This document shows positions 23,801 to 37,632 of a DNA stretch of 64,000 nucleotides, in pieces. Numbering within the stretch: position 1 is the stretch's first letter; each line of letters starts with the position of its first letter. The notes beneath the pieces are model-generated. The model was not told the DNA's origin and made no database searches. It was given only the letters and a program-made list of their open reading frames with translations. Origin of the DNA: Onthophagus taurus (lineage: Eukaryota > Arthropoda > Insecta > Coleoptera > Scarabaeidae); assembly GCF_036711975.1 (NCBI RefSeq), contig NW_027248940.1, positions 1,612,001 to 1,676,000 on the forward strand, read 5' to 3'. A program made the position numbers and the translations under genes.

Positions 23801-24608
23801 CGCAATATCGATTTTTTTTCTATTAGCAACTTGTGAAACTACGAAATCTTCCAATTTTCATATTTTCCAATTTTTTTCGACATTGATACATCTGAGGGAA
23901 AAAGCGTTAGAAAGTAATGTGTTAAGGGTAAAATTTGCTACAACTTTTGTTTTAAAAGTTTTTTATATCATGCTCGCAATATCGATTTTTTTTCTATTAG
24001 CAACTTGTGAAACTACGAATTCTTCCAATTTTCATATTTTCAAATATTTCTCTACATTGATGCATCTGAGAGGAAACGTGTTAGAAAGTAATGTGTTAAG
24101 GGTAAAATTTGCTACAACTTTTGTTTTAAAAGTTTTTTTGTATCATGCTCGGAATATCGATTTTTTTTCTATTAGCAGCTTGTGAAATTACGAATTCTTC
24201 TAATATTCACATTTTCGAATTTTTATCGATATTGATGCATTTGAGAGCAAAAGTGTTAGAAAGTAATGTGTTAAGGGTAAAATTTGCTACAACGTTTGAT
24301 CTAAAACTTTTTCTGCATCATGCTCGGAATATCGATTTTTTTTCTATTAGCAACTTATGAAACTACGAAATCTTCCAATTTTCATATTTTCCAATTTTTC
24401 TCGACATTGATGCATTTGAGAGCAAAAGTGTTAGAAAGTAATGTGTTAAGGGTAAAATTTGCTACAACTTTTGTTTTAAAAGTTTTTCTGTGTTATACTC
24501 GGAATATCGATTTTTTTTCCATTGGCAACTTCTGAAACAACGAATTCTTCTAATTTTCATATTTTCAAATATTTCTCTACATTGATGCATCTGAGAGGAA
24601 AAGTGTTA
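20890..24608 (+). repeat. satellite C array, 175-bp monomers
   Basis: About 21 monomers with the marker GTGTTAAGGGTAAAATTTGC. Units starting at 23096, 23271, 23446, 23621 and 23796 are nearly identical and spaced exactly 175 bp, a recent local expansion. The overlapping 71-codon ORFs in these units exist only because the units are copies; 175 is not a multiple of three, so no frame runs through the array. In reverse complement the unit matches satellite D at 37.9-42.5 kb. Confidence 0.9.
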
Positions 24609-24893
24609 AATCAAATATAACTATGAAGAAATTAATCTACAATCTTACCAGTTGTATAACGATGGACCTAACTAATGCATTTGACAGTGTCCACCATGAC
24701 ATCTTATTGAAGAAGTTGGAAGCTATGGCGATACGAGGACTTCCGCTTGAGTAATTCAGATCTTATTTATCAGAAAGAGATGATGTTACTTCGGACTGGA
24801 AAAAGGTTCTGAGAAGCCTCCCACAAGGATCAATATTAAGACGTCTTCTCTTTATCCTACACATCAGTGATCTTCCAGAAGTGATAAAATTAT
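24609..24893 (+). pseudogene. non-LTR reverse transcriptase fragment
   Basis: Translates as MDLTNAFDSVHHDILLKKLE..., then SYLSERDDV, LPQGSILRRLLFILHISDLPEV, that is, RT domain blocks (DxxxAFDSV and PQGSILGPLLF-type) with one in-frame stop. It is a short, dead insertion at the junction of satellites C and B(-). The family is Jockey/CR1-like by motif; the clade is not resolved. Confidence 0.65.
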
Positions 24894-27800
24894 AGAGTTA
24901 AAATTACGAAATTTGAAAAATCTTATCTCAAAAACTAATTGAGATATCTTAATAAAATAAGAAGCATTTTGAAGCAAATTTAACCTAGTTTCAACGAGCC
25001 AAATATAATTACTTCGTTTCCATAATTCCCGGAGATACAATTTTTTTAATTCAACCATATCGTTATTGAGGTTAAATCGATTAAAATGCAATTAAATAAT
25101 TGTATCTCAAGAACGAAATGAGATATCGCTATGAAATAAAATTCATTTTAAAGCAAATTTAATTAATAATTATTGAGTAAAAAATTATTTCTTTATATCA
25201 TCAAACTTTGTTGTTATGATTTTTTTAATTCACTTTTGACAAGTTTAAATCATAAACACCAAATTTGAAACAATGGTATCTCAAAAACTAATTGAGATAT
25301 CTTAATGAAATAAAAAGCATTTTGAAGCAAATTTAATCTAGTTTCAACAAGTCAAATATAATAACTTCGTTTCCATAATTCCCGGAGATACAATTTTTTT
25401 AATTCAACCGTGTCGTTATTGAGGTTAAATCGATTAAAATGCAAATAAATAATTGTATCTCAAGAACGAAATGAGATATCGCGATGAAACAAAATTTATA
25501 TTAGAACAAATATAATTGATAATAATTTAGTAAAAAATTATTTCTTTATAGCATCATATTTTGTTGTTATGATTTTTTTAATTCACTTTTGACAAGTTTA
25601 AATCATAAACACCAAATTTGAAACAATTGTATCTCAAAAACTAATTGAGATATCGTAATGAAATAAGAAGCATTTTGAAGCAAATTTAATCTAGTTTCAA
25701 CGAGCCAAATATAATTTCTTCGTTTCCATAATTCCCAGAGATACAATTTTTTTAATTCAACCGTGTCGTTATTGAGGTTAAATCGATTAAAATGCAATTA
25801 AATAATTGTATCTCAAGAACGAAATGAGATATCGCGATGAAATAAAATTCATTTTAAAACAAATTTAATTAATAATTATTGAGCAAAAAATTATTTCTTT
25901 ATATCAACAAATTTTGTTGTTATGATTTTTTTAATTCACTTTTGACAAGTTTAAATCATAAACACCAAATTTGAAACAATGGTATCTCAAAAACTAATTG
26001 AGATATCTTAATGAAATAAGAGGCATTTTGAAGCAAATTTAATCTAGTTTCAACAACCCAAATATAATTATTTCGTTTCCATAATTCCCGGAGATACAAT
26101 TTTTTTAATTCAACCGTGTCGTTATTGAGGTTAAATCGATTAAAATGCAAATAAATAATTGTATCTCAAGAACGAAATGAGATATCGCGATGAAACAAAA
26201 TTTATATTAGAACAAATATAATTGATAATAATTTAGTAAAAAATTATTTCTTTATAGCATCATATTTTGTTGTTATGATTTTTTTAATTCACTTTTGACA
26301 AGTTTAAATCATAAACACCAAATTTGAAACAATTGTATCTCAAAAACTAATTGAGATATCTTAATGAAATAAGAAGCATTTTGAAGCAAATTTAATCTAG
26401 TTTCAACGAGCCAAATATAATTTCTTCGTTTCCATAATTCCCAGAGATACAATTTTTTTAATTCAACCGTGTCGTTATTGAGGTTAAATCGATTAAAATG
26501 CAATTAAATAATTGTATCTCAAGAACGAAATGAGATATCGCGATGAAACAAAATTTATATTAGAACAAATATAATTGATAATAATTTAGTAAAAAATTAT
26601 TTCTTTATAGCATCATATTTTGTTGTTATGATTTTTTTAATTCACTTTTGACAAGTTTAAATCATAAACACCAAATTTGAAACAATCGTATCTCAAAAAC
26701 TAATTGAGATATCTTAATGAAATAAGAAGCATTTTGAAGCAAATTTAATCTAGTTTCAACGAGCCAAATATAATTTCTTCGTTTCCATAATTCCCAGAGA
26801 TACAATTTTTTTAATTCAACCGTGTCGTTATTGAGGTTAAATCGATTAAAATGCAATTAAATAATTGTATCTCAAGAACGAAATGAGATATCGCGATGAA
26901 ATAAAATTCATTTTAAAACAAATTTAATTAATAATTATTGAGCAAAAAATTATTTCTTTATAGCATCAAATTTTGTTGTTATGATTTTTTTAATTCACTT
27001 TTAACAAGTTCAAATTATAAACACCAAATTTGAAACAATTGTATCTCAAAAACTAATTGAGATATCTTAATGAAATAAGAGGCATTTTGAAGCAAATTTA
27101 ATCTAGTTTCAACGAGCCAAATATAATTTCTTCGTTTCCATAATTCCCAGAGATACAATTTTTTTAATTCAACCGTGTCGTTATTGAGGTTAAATCGATT
27201 AAAATGCAATTAAATAATTGTATCTCAAGAACGAAATGAGATATCGTGATGAAATAAAATTCATTTTAAAACAAATTTAATTAATAATTATTGAGCAAAA
27301 AATTATTTCTTTATATCATCAAATTTTGTTGTTATGATTTTTTTAATTCACTTTTGACAAGTTTAAATCATAAACACCAAATTTGAAACAATGGTATCTC
27401 AAAAACTAATTGAGATATCTTAATGAAATAAAAAGCATTTTGAAGCAAATTTAATCTAGTTTCAACAAGTCAAATATAATAACTTCGTTTCCATAATTCC
27501 CGGAGATACAATTTTTTTAATTCAACCGTGTCGTTATTGAGGTTAAATCGATTAAAATGCAAATAAATAATTGTATCTCAAGAACGAAATGAGATATCGC
27601 GATGAAACAAAATTTATATTAGAACAAATATAATTGATAATAATTTAGTAAAAAATTATTTCTTTATAGCATCATATTTTGTTGTTATGATTTTTTTAAT
27701 TCACTTTTGACAAGTTTAAATCATAAACACCAAATTTGAAACAATCGTATCTCAAAAACTAATTGAGATATCTTAATGAAATAAGAAGCATTTTGAAGCA

Positions 27801-28850
27801 AATTTAATCTAGTTTCAACGAGCCAAATATAATTTCTTCGTTTCCATAATTCCCAGAGATACAATTTTTTTAATTCAACCGTGTCGTTATTGAGGTTAAA
27901 TCGATTAAAATGCAATTAAATAATTGTATCTCAAGAACGAAATGAGATATCGCGATGAAATGAAATTCATTTTAAAACAAATTTAATTAATAATTATTGA
28001 GCAAAAAATTATTTCTTTATATCATCAAATTTTGTTGTTATGATTTTTTTAATTCACTTTTGACAAGTTTAAATCATAAACACCAAATTTGAAACAATGG
28101 TATCTCAAAAACTAATTGAGATATCTTAATGAAATAAAAAGCATTTTGAAGCAAATTTAATCTATTCTCAACAAGTCAAATATAATAACTTCGTTTCCAT
28201 AATTCCCGGAGATACAATTTTTTTAATTCAACCGTGTCGTTATTGAGGTTAAATCGATTAAAATGCAAATAAATAATTGTATCTCAAGAACGAAATGAGA
28301 TATCGCTATGAAATAAAATTCATTTTAAACCGAATTTAATTAATAATTATTGAGCAAAACAGTATTTCTTTATAGCATCAAATTTTGTTGTTATGATTTT
28401 TTTAATTCACTTTTAACAAGTTCAAATTATAAACACCAAATTTGAAACAATTGTATCTCAAAAACTAATTGAGATATCTTAATAAAATAAGAAGCATTTT
28501 GAAGCAAATTTAACCTAGTTTCAACGAGCCAAATATAATTACTTCGTTTCCATAATTCCCGGAGATACAATTTTTTTAATTCAACCATATCGTTATTGAG
28601 GTTAAATCGATTAAAATGCAATTAAATAATTGTATCTCAAGAACGAAATGAGATATCGCGATGAAATAAAATTCATTTTAAAACAAATTTAATTAATAAT
28701 TATTGAGCAAAAAATTATTTCTTTATAGCATCAAATTTTGTTGTTATGATTTTTTTAATTCACTTTTGACAAGTTCAAATTATAAACACCAAATTTGAAA
28801 CAATCGTATCTCAAAAACTAATTACCATATCATAATCAAATAAGAAGAAT
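24894..28850 (-). repeat. satellite B array, minus orientation, exact 353-bp dimers
   Basis: About eleven dimers. Identical 64-codon reading frames recur at 25603, 25956, 26309, 26662, 27015, 27721 and 28427, all at multiples of 353 bp. This is the reverse complement of the 17.25-19.3 kb array. Units alternate between two variants, suggesting a two-dimer (706-bp) higher order. The edge units differ more from consensus. Confidence 0.9.
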
Positions 28851-28929
28851 TTATTTTGTATCATTTTCCATCTCAATTTAAAGTATTACTATCTCTTTTC
28901 CCCTCCTAATCGGCCAACCAAACCTCAGC

Positions 28930-29643
28930 TGCATTATATCTTATCAGTTTAACCATTGTTGCATTTTCTACTACAAGTACGTAAGCTTAACTTTATATTT
29001 CAATAAATTATTATTAATAGTTCATAACTTTTTAGGTAGCCGTAAATAAGATGAGTTACATTGAACCAATGTCAAATTATTTGGCAGTCCAATACTTGAA
29101 GAATCACTGCGATTCAGACTCTGATAACTCTTATAGTGGAGAAAGTGAATTAGACGAAGAATATGAACGTAATTTACCACCACCGATTCCTAAACAACAA
29201 ATTAAAAGAAATTCAATTCGTGTACGTGAATATCGAGAAGTGAAATTACCACCAAAAAGAATGATAAAGATGTCAATTGACGAAGTCAATAATCATACGG
29301 TTTCTTATTATGATTGGTTGATTATTATTATTTTTTTTGTTTTTATATACTATATTTTTATATATGTATCGAATATCATTAAATGATTTATTAAATTTTT
29401 TTATTATTATTAATATTATTATTAAAGGTAACAACTCAAACTACGAAATCATCAAATATTAATGAAATAACTCGAAGTAATCAAGAGAAAAACCTTCGTT
29501 GTGGAAGTGTGCCGATTAAATCATATTCAGATTATGATCAGATGATTCAGATTAATGTAGAACAAAATACATTAATCTTATCAAAAACTTATCATAGTTT
29601 TAGAGTACTGTTCAACTTTAATTCATTGTATCTCAAATACTGA
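28930..29643 (+). CDS. gene A2, paralog of A1, with satellite-derived C-terminus or membrane-anchored isoform
   Basis: The CDS starts at 29051. A non-coding exon probably ends near 28980 (donor GTAAGC), with acceptor TTTTTTAG at 29035. Residues 1-75 closely match A1 (MSYIEPMSNYLAVQYLKNHC, SDSDNSYSGESE, PPPIP, VREYREVKLPP). Two 3' forms are possible. Spliced: 29051-29299 joined to 29428-29643 (phase 0, donor GTTTCT, acceptor TTAAAG), restoring homology to A1 (TTKSSNINEITRSNQ versus STKSSSINEITPRYQ), 154 residues, with the last ~20 read from satellite A. Unspliced: stop at 29386, 111 residues, ending in a strong transmembrane stretch (WLIIIIFFVFIYYIFIYV). The family is unknown. The conserved N-terminus supports a real gene. 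Confidence 0.55.
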
Positions 29644-32600
29644 TTGAGATATTGAGTTGAAATAATAAGCAAATTGAAGCAAATTTAATCTAGATTTAGC
29701 ACAATTAAAATCATTTGTTAATTCCAAATAATTTTTAAGGAGCGATTTTTATGTGTCATCTTAATTTTAGAATATTGTTAAACTTTAAGACTCCGTATCT
29801 CAAGAATTAATTGAGATATCGAGTTGAAATAAATCGCATTTTAAAGCAAATTTAATCCAAAATTGGTACTCCAAAAATTATCGTTTAATTCCAACTAGTT
29901 TTGATGTTGCGATTTTTTGAATTCAAATCGCACAAAATTAATTAATTTAGAGGTTATTTTAATAAAGCCGATTTTAAAAAAATCGTATCTTAAGAACTAA
30001 TTGAGATATCGCAATGAAATAAAAAGCATTTTAAAGCAAATTTAATCTAAATTTAACACAGTTAAAATCGTTTTTTAATTAAAAACCATTTTTAAGAAGC
30101 GATCTTTTAAGTTTCATCTTAATTTTAGAATACTGTTAAACTTTAAGACTTTGTATCTCAAGCATTAATTGATATATCGAGTTGAAATAAATAGCATTTG
30201 AAAGCAAATTTAATCCAAAATTAACGCTCCAAAAATTATCTTTTAATTCCAACTAGTTTTGTTGTTGCGATTTTTTGAATTCAAATCGCACAAAATCGAT
30301 TAATTTAGAGGTTATTTTAATAAATACGATTTTTAAAAAATCGTATCTTAAGAACTAATTGAGATATCGCGATGAAATAAAAAGCATTTTGACGCAAATT
30401 TAATCTAGATTTAGCACAGTTAAAATCATTTTTTAATTCCAAACCATTTTTAAGGAGCGATTTTTTATGTTTCATTTTAATTTTAGGATATTGTTAAACT
30501 TTAAGACTTTGTATTTCAAAAACTAATTGAGATATCGAGTTGAAATAAAAAGCATTTTAATGCAAATTTAATCCTAAATGAACACTCCAAAAATTATCTT
30601 TTAATTCCAACTAGTTTTGATGTAGCAATTTTTTGAATTCAAATCGCACAAAATTAATTAATTTAGAGGTTATTTTAATAAAGGCGATTTAAAAAGATCG
30701 TATCTTAAGAACTAATTGAGCTATCGCGATGAGATAAAAAGCATTTTAACACAAATTTAATCTAGATTTAGCACAGTTAAAATCATTTTTTAATTCCAAA
30801 CCATTTTTAAGGAGGGATTTTTTATGTTTCATCTTAATTTTAGGATATTGTTAAACTTTAAGACTTTGTATTTCAAAAACTAATTGAGATATCGAGTTGA
30901 AATAGAAAGCATTTTAAAGCAAATTTAATCCTAAATTAACATTCCAAAAATTATCTTTTAATTCCAACTAGTTCGGATGTAGTAATTTTTTGAATTCAAA
31001 TCGCACAAAATTAATTAATTTAGAAGTTATTTTAATTAAGTCGATTTTTAAAAAATCGTATCTTAAGAACTAATTGAGATATCGCGATGAAATAAAAAGC
31101 ATTTTAATGCAAATTTAATCTCGATTTAGCACAGTTAAAATCATTTTTTAATTCCAAACCATTTTTAAGGAGCGATTTTTTATGTTTCATCTTAATTTGA
31201 GAATATCGTTAAACTTTAAGACTTTGTATCTCAAAAACTAATTGAGATATCGAGTTGAAATAAAAAGCATTTTAAAGCAAATTTAATCCTAAATTAACGC
31301 TCTAAAAATTATCTTTTAATTCCAACTAGTTTTGATGTAGCGAATTTTTGAATTCAAATCGCACAAAATTGATTAATTTAGAGGTTATTTTAATAAAGAC
31401 GATTTTAAAAAAATTGTATCTTAAGAACTGATTGAGATATCGCGATGAAATAAAGAGCATTTTGAAGCAAATTTAATCTAGATTTAGCACAGTTAAAATC
31501 ATTTTTTAATTCCAAACAATTTTTAAGGAGCAATTTTTTAAGTTTCATTTTAATTTTAGAATATCGTTAAACTTTAAGATTTCGTATCTTAAGAATTAAT
31601 TAAGATATCGAGTTGAAATAAAAAGGATTTTAAAGCAAATTTAATCCTAAATGAACACTCCAAAAATTATCTTTTAATTCCAAGTAGTTTTGATGTAGCA
31701 ATTTTTTGAATTCAAATCGCACAAAATTAATTAATTTATAGATTACTTTAATAAAGCCGATTTTAAAAAAATCGTATCTTAAGAACTAATTGAGATATCG
31801 CGATGAAATAAAAAGTATTTTAAAGCAAATTTAATCTAGATTTAGCACAGTTAAAATCATTTTCTAATTCCAAACAGTTTTTAAGGAGCGATTTTTTATG
31901 TTTCATCTTAATTTTAGGATATTGTTAAACTTTAAGACTTTGTATTTCAAAAACTAATTGAGATATCGAGTTGAAATAAAAAGCATTTTAAAGCAAATTT
32001 AATCTTAAATTAACACTCTAAAAATTATCTTTTAATTCCGACTAGTTTTGATGTAGCGATTGTTTGAATTCAAATCGCACAAAATTAATTAATTTAGAGG
32101 TTATTTTAATAAAGCCGATTTTTAAAAAATCGTATCTTAAGAACTAATTGAGATATCGCGATGAAATAAAAAGCATTTTAACGCAAATTTAATCTAGATT
32201 TAGCACAGTTAAAACCATTTTTTAATTCCAAACCATTTTTAAGGAGCGATTTTTTAAGTTTCATCATAATTTTAGAATATTGTTAAACTTTAAGAGTATG
32301 TATCTCAAAAACTAATTGAGATATCGACTTGAAATAGAAAGCATTTTAAAGCAAATTTAATCCAAAATTATCGCTCCAAAAATTATCTTTTAATTCCAAC
32401 TAGTTTTGATGTTGCGATTTTTTAAATTCAAATCGCACAAAATTGATTACCTTAGAAGTTACTTTAATAAAGCCGATTTTTAAAAAATCGTATCTTAAGA
32501 TCTAATTGAGATATCGCGATGAAATGAAAAGCATTTTAACGCAAATTTAATCTCGATTTAGCACAGTTAAAATCATTTTTTAATTCCAAACCATTTTTAA

Positions 32601-35600
32601 GGAGCGATTTTTTATGTTTCATCTTAATTTGAGAATATCGTTAAACTTTAAGACTTTGTATCTTAAAAATTAATTGAGATATCGAGTTGAAATAAAAAGC
32701 ATTTTAAAGTAAATTTAATCCTAAATTAACACTCCAAAAACTATCTTTCAATTCCAACTAGTTTAGATGTAGCAATTTTTTGAATTCAAATCGCACAAAA
32801 TTGATTAATTTAGAGGCTGCTTTAATAAAGACGATTTAAAAAAAATCGTATCTTAAGAACTATTTGAGATATCGCGATGAAATGAAAAACATTTTAACGC
32901 AAATTTAATCTAGATTTAGCACAGTTAAAATCATTTTTTAATTTCAAACCACTGTTAAGGAGCGATTTTTTATGTTTCATCTTAATTTTAGGATATTGTT
33001 AAACTTTAAGTCTTTGTATTTCAAAAACTAATTGAGATATCGAGTTGAAATAAAAAGCATTTTAAAGCAAATTTAATCCTAAATTAACACTCTAAAAATT
33101 ATCTTTTAATTCCGACTAGTTTTGATGTAGCGATTTTTCGAATTCAAATCGCACAAAATTAATTAATTTAGAGGCTGCTCTAATAAAGACGATTTAAAAA
33201 AATCGTATCTTAAGAACCAATTGAGATATCGCGATGAAATAAAAAGCATTTTAACGCAAATTTAATCTCGATTTAACACAGTTAAAATCATTTTTTAATT
33301 CCAAACCATTTTTAAGGAGCGATTTCTTAAGTTTCATCTTAATTTAGGATATTGTTAAACTTTAAGACTTTGTATTTCAAAATCTAATTGAGATATCGAG
33401 GTGAAATAAAAAGCATTTTAAAGCAAATTTAATCCTAAATTAACACTCTAAAAATTATTTTTTAATTCCGACTAGTTTTGATGTAGCGATTGTTTGAATT
33501 CAAATCGCACAAAATCGATTGATTTAGAGGCTGCTTTAATAAAGACGATCTAAAAAAAATCGTATCTTAAGAACTAATTGAGATATCGCGATGAAATAAA
33601 AAACATTTTAACGCAAATTTAATCTAGATTTAGCACAGTTAACATCATTTTTTAATTCCAAACCATTTTTAAGGAGCGATTTTTTATGTTTCATCTTGAT
33701 TTTATAATATTGTTAAACTTTAAGACTTTGTATCTCAAGAATTAATTGAGATATCGAGTTGAAATAAAAGGCATTTTAAAGCAAATTTAATCCAAAATTA
33801 ACACTCCAAAAATTATCTTCTAATTCCAACTTGTTTTGATGTTGCGGTTTTTTGAATTCAAATCGCACAAAATCGATTAATTTAGAGGTTGTTTTAATAA
33901 AGACGATTTAAAAAAAATCGTATCTTAAGAACTAATTGAGATATCGCGATGAGATAAAAAGCATTTTAACGCAAATTTAATTTAGATTTAGCACAGTTAA
34001 AATCATTTTTTAATTCTAAACAATTTTTAAGGAGCGATTTTTTATGTTTCATCTTAATTTTAGGATATTTTTAAACTTTAAGTCTTTGTATTTCAAAAAC
34101 TAATTGAGATATCGAGTTGAAATAAAAAGCATTTTAAAGCAAATTCAATCCTAAATTAACGCTCTAAAGATTATCTTTTAATTCAAATTAGTTTTGATGT
34201 AGCAATTTTTTTAATTCAAATTACACAAAATTAATTAATTTAGAGGTTATTTTAATAAAGCCGATTTTTAAAAAGTCATATCTTAAGAACTAATTGAGAT
34301 ATCGCGATGAGATAAAAAGCATTTTAAAGCAAATTTAATTTAGATTTAGCACAGTTAAAATCATTTTTTAATTCCAAACCATTTTTAAGGAGCGATTTTT
34401 TATGTTTCATCTTAATTTTAGGATATTGTTAAACTTTAAGTCTTTGTATTTCAAAAACTAATTGAGATATCGAGTTCAAATAAAAGGCATTTTAAAGCAA
34501 ATTTAATCCAAAATTGACACTCCAAAAATTATCTTTTAATTCCAACTTGTTTTGATGTTGCGACTTTTTGAATTCAAATCGCACAAAATCGATTAATTTA
34601 GAGGTTATTTTAATAAAGACGATTTAAAAAAAATCGTATCTTAAGAACTAATTGAGATATCGAGTTGAAATAAAAAGCATTTTAAAGCAAATTTAATCCT
34701 AAATTAACACTCTAAAGATTATCTTTTAAATTCAACAAGTTTTGATTTAGCGATTTTTTTGAATTCAAATCGCACAAAATTAATTAATTTAGAGGTTATT
34801 TTACTAAAGCCGATTTTTAAAAAATCGTATCTTAAGAACTAATTGAGATATCGCGATGAAATAAAAAGCATTTTAACGCAAATTTAATCTAGATTTAGCA
34901 CAGTTAACATCATTTTTTAATTCCAAACCATTTTTAAGGAGCGATTTTTTATGTTTCATCTTGATTTTATAATATTGTTAAACTTTAAGACTTTGTATCT
35001 CAAGAATTAATTGAGATATCGAGTTGAAATAAAAGGCATTTTAAAGCAAATTTAATCCAAAATTAACACTCCAAAAATTATCTTTTAATTCCAACTTGTT
35101 TTGATGTTGCGATTTTTTGAATTCAAATCGCACAAAATCGATTAATTTAGAGGTTATTTTAATAAAGACGATTTAAAAAAAATCGTATCTTAAGAACTAA
35201 TTAAGATATCGTGATGAGATAAAAAGCATTTTAAAGCAAATTTAATCTAGATTTAGCACAGTTAAAATCATTTTTTAATTCCAAACCATTTTTAAGGAGC
35301 GATTTTTTATGTTTCATCTTAATTTTAGGATATTGTTAAACTTTAAGACTTTGTATTTCAAAAACTAATTGAGATATCGAGTTGAAATAAAAAGCATTTT
35401 AAAGCAAATTTAATCCTAAATTAGCACTCCAAAAATTATCTTTTAATTCCGACTAGTTTTGATGTACCGATTTTTGGAATTCAAATCGCACAAAATTGAT
35501 TAATTTAGAGGTTATTTTAATTAAATCGATTTTAAAAAAATCGTATCTTAAGAACTAATTAAGATATCGCGATGAGATAAAAAGCATTTTAACGCAAATT

Positions 35601-36510
35601 TAATCTAGATGTAGCACAGTTAAAATCATTTTTTAATTCCAAACAATTTTTAAGGAGCAATTTTTTAAGTTTCATCATAATTTTAGAATATCGTTCAACT
35701 TTAAGATTTCGTATCTTAAGAATTAATTGAGATATCGAGTTGAAATAAAAAGCATTTTAAAGCAAATTTAATCCTAAATTAACACTCCAAGAATTATCTT
35801 TCAACTCCAACTAGTTTTGATGTTGCGATTTTTTGAGTTCAAATAGCACAAAATTGATAAATTTAGAGGTTATTTTAATTAAGTCAATTTTTAAAAAATC
35901 GTATCTTAAGAACTAATTGAGATATCGCGATGAAATAAAAAGCATTTTAACGCAAATTTAATCTAGATTTAGCACAGTTAAAATCATTTTTTAATTCCAA
36001 ACCATTTTTATGTAGCGATTTTTTAAGTTTCATCTTAGTTTTAGAATATTATTAAATTTTAAGACTTTGTATCTTAAGAATTAATTGAGATATCGACTTG
36101 AAATAAAAAGCATTTTAAAGCAAATTTAATCCTAAATTAACACTCCAAAAATTATCTTCTAATTCTAACTAGTTTCAATGTAGCGATTTTTTGAATTCAA
36201 ATCGCACAAAATTGATTATCTTAGAAGTTACTTTAACAAAGCCGATTTTTAAAAAATCGTATCTTAAGATCTAATTGAGATATCGCAATGAAATAAAAAC
36301 CATTTTAAAGCAAATTTAATCTAGATTTAGCACAGTTAAAATCATTTTTTAATTCCAAACAGTTTTTATGTAGCGATTTTTTAAGTTTAATCTTAATTTT
36401 TGAATATAGTAAACTTTAAGACTTTGTATCTCAAGAATTAATTGAGATATCGAGTTGAAATAAAAAGCGTTTTAAAGCAAATTTAATCAAGTTTTATTGG
36501 TTCAAGACGA
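29600..36510 (-). repeat. satellite A array, minus orientation, ~357-bp dimers
   Basis: About nineteen dimers, the reverse complement of the 13.9-17.25 kb array. Markers are TAGCACAGTTAAAATCATTT and TCGTATCTTAAGAACTAATT. Variation among units is scattered, without one dominant recent expansion. The array runs to within about 15 bp of the CRAL-TRIO gene 2 stop codon. Confidence 0.9.
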
Positions 36511-36519
36511 TTTTTTTTC

Positions 36520-37632
36520 TTAATCAAACTCCAATTTTTTGAAGCTTCCCTCCACCCCAAACGTTTCCGACGCGTTTTTGACCGCCCCAATTCGCTTCGA
36601 TTCATCAGCTATATCTTTTTCTTCATCCAAAAAGTATTGGAAATGATCTTGTAGGTTTTTTATCATCTCATCTATTCAAAAAAAATTTTTTTTTAATCAC
36701 CTCCGATTTTATTAACTTAATTAATTTACTTTGTAACTCTTTGCAAGTTCCAGCTGTTCCTCCCATTTCAAGTGGAAGCGCTTCTTTTGGGATTATCCCA
36801 TCTAACCCATCAACGGTTTTATGAAAAACGATCTAAAATTTGATCAAATTAGAGATGGGGAATCTTAATTAGTCGAATTTTTACTGCATCATAAACGTTT
36901 TTCTTGATGAAAGGGCGAGCTAAACTCGAAAATCGCTCTGTAACCGTCGAAACATTCACGATATGAACTGTTTTTAATGTAATTGGAGATGCTTCTTGTA
37001 CAAAAAATAAATACTTTTTTAACGAAACTATGTTGCAGCGCAACAAATGTCCTAAACTAAAATCTTTTGCGTCCATTATCATTACTTGCCCTGGAGTTGT
37101 TCCAATTTGCATTTGGATCAATGATACCACCATATCAATGATTTTTAAGGCTTCGTTTAAATCGTATTTTTCTGGGGCGATATCGATCAATTTCGTCAAT
37201 AAAATTGGGTAATTCTCTTTTGTACGAACTGGTAAAATCGTTATTAAACTAAAAATAAGAATTAAAAAGTTATTGATTAAAAACAATTTTGATTAAAAAA
37301 CTTTGTGTGAAGATGTGATTTTAAATGTTCATCCTTTGGGTTTCGTTTGGAGAAGAATTCGGGGCAATGAGATCGAGAAAAATAATAATTTTCAATCGAT
37401 TTTTTAGCTAATTCGATGTTGAAGCCATTACTGTGCAAAAAATGGATCAATTTCATCTCTAAAAATAATTATTTCGTTAACACAACAATCTTATTTAAAT
37501 TACAACTTTACCTGTTGGTTTAGGAAGATGATTTTGTTTATTAATCCAGTCCTTTAAGTATTTGACATCCTCCCTTTTTAATTGGACGTCTTTTTCGTAT
37601 TCCAATTCAACGTCAGCGAAACTTGGATACAT
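36520..37632 (-). CDS. CRAL-TRIO domain protein 2 (alpha-tocopherol transfer protein-like)
   Basis: Five exons on the minus strand: 37512-37632, 37302-37458, 36885-37248, 36730-36832 and 36520-36671, summing to 298 residues with all phases consistent. Intron 2 has a weak donor (GTTTTT); the others are GTAAAG, GTAAAA and GTAAAT. Domains: N-terminal helices (YLKDWINKQNHLPKP, SHCPEFFSKR), then the lipid lobe (VMIMDAKDFSLGHLLRCNI, KYLFFVQEASPITLKTVHIV, IPKEALPLEMGGT) and a charged tail ending SFKKLEFD. The end parallels paralog 1 (TFKKLDID). Paralog 1 lacks the last two introns, so introns were gained or lost after duplication. Ligand unknown. The last exon abuts satellite A. Confidence 0.85.

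Noticed and set aside
20781..24535. Series of overlapping 71-codon ORFs, as if a repeated small-protein gene family
   Set aside because: They follow the 175-bp satellite C period, shift frame from unit to unit, lack promoters and resemble no protein.
24864..28621. Repeated 64-codon minus-strand ORFs
   Set aside because: They are exact by-products of the 353-bp satellite B unit.
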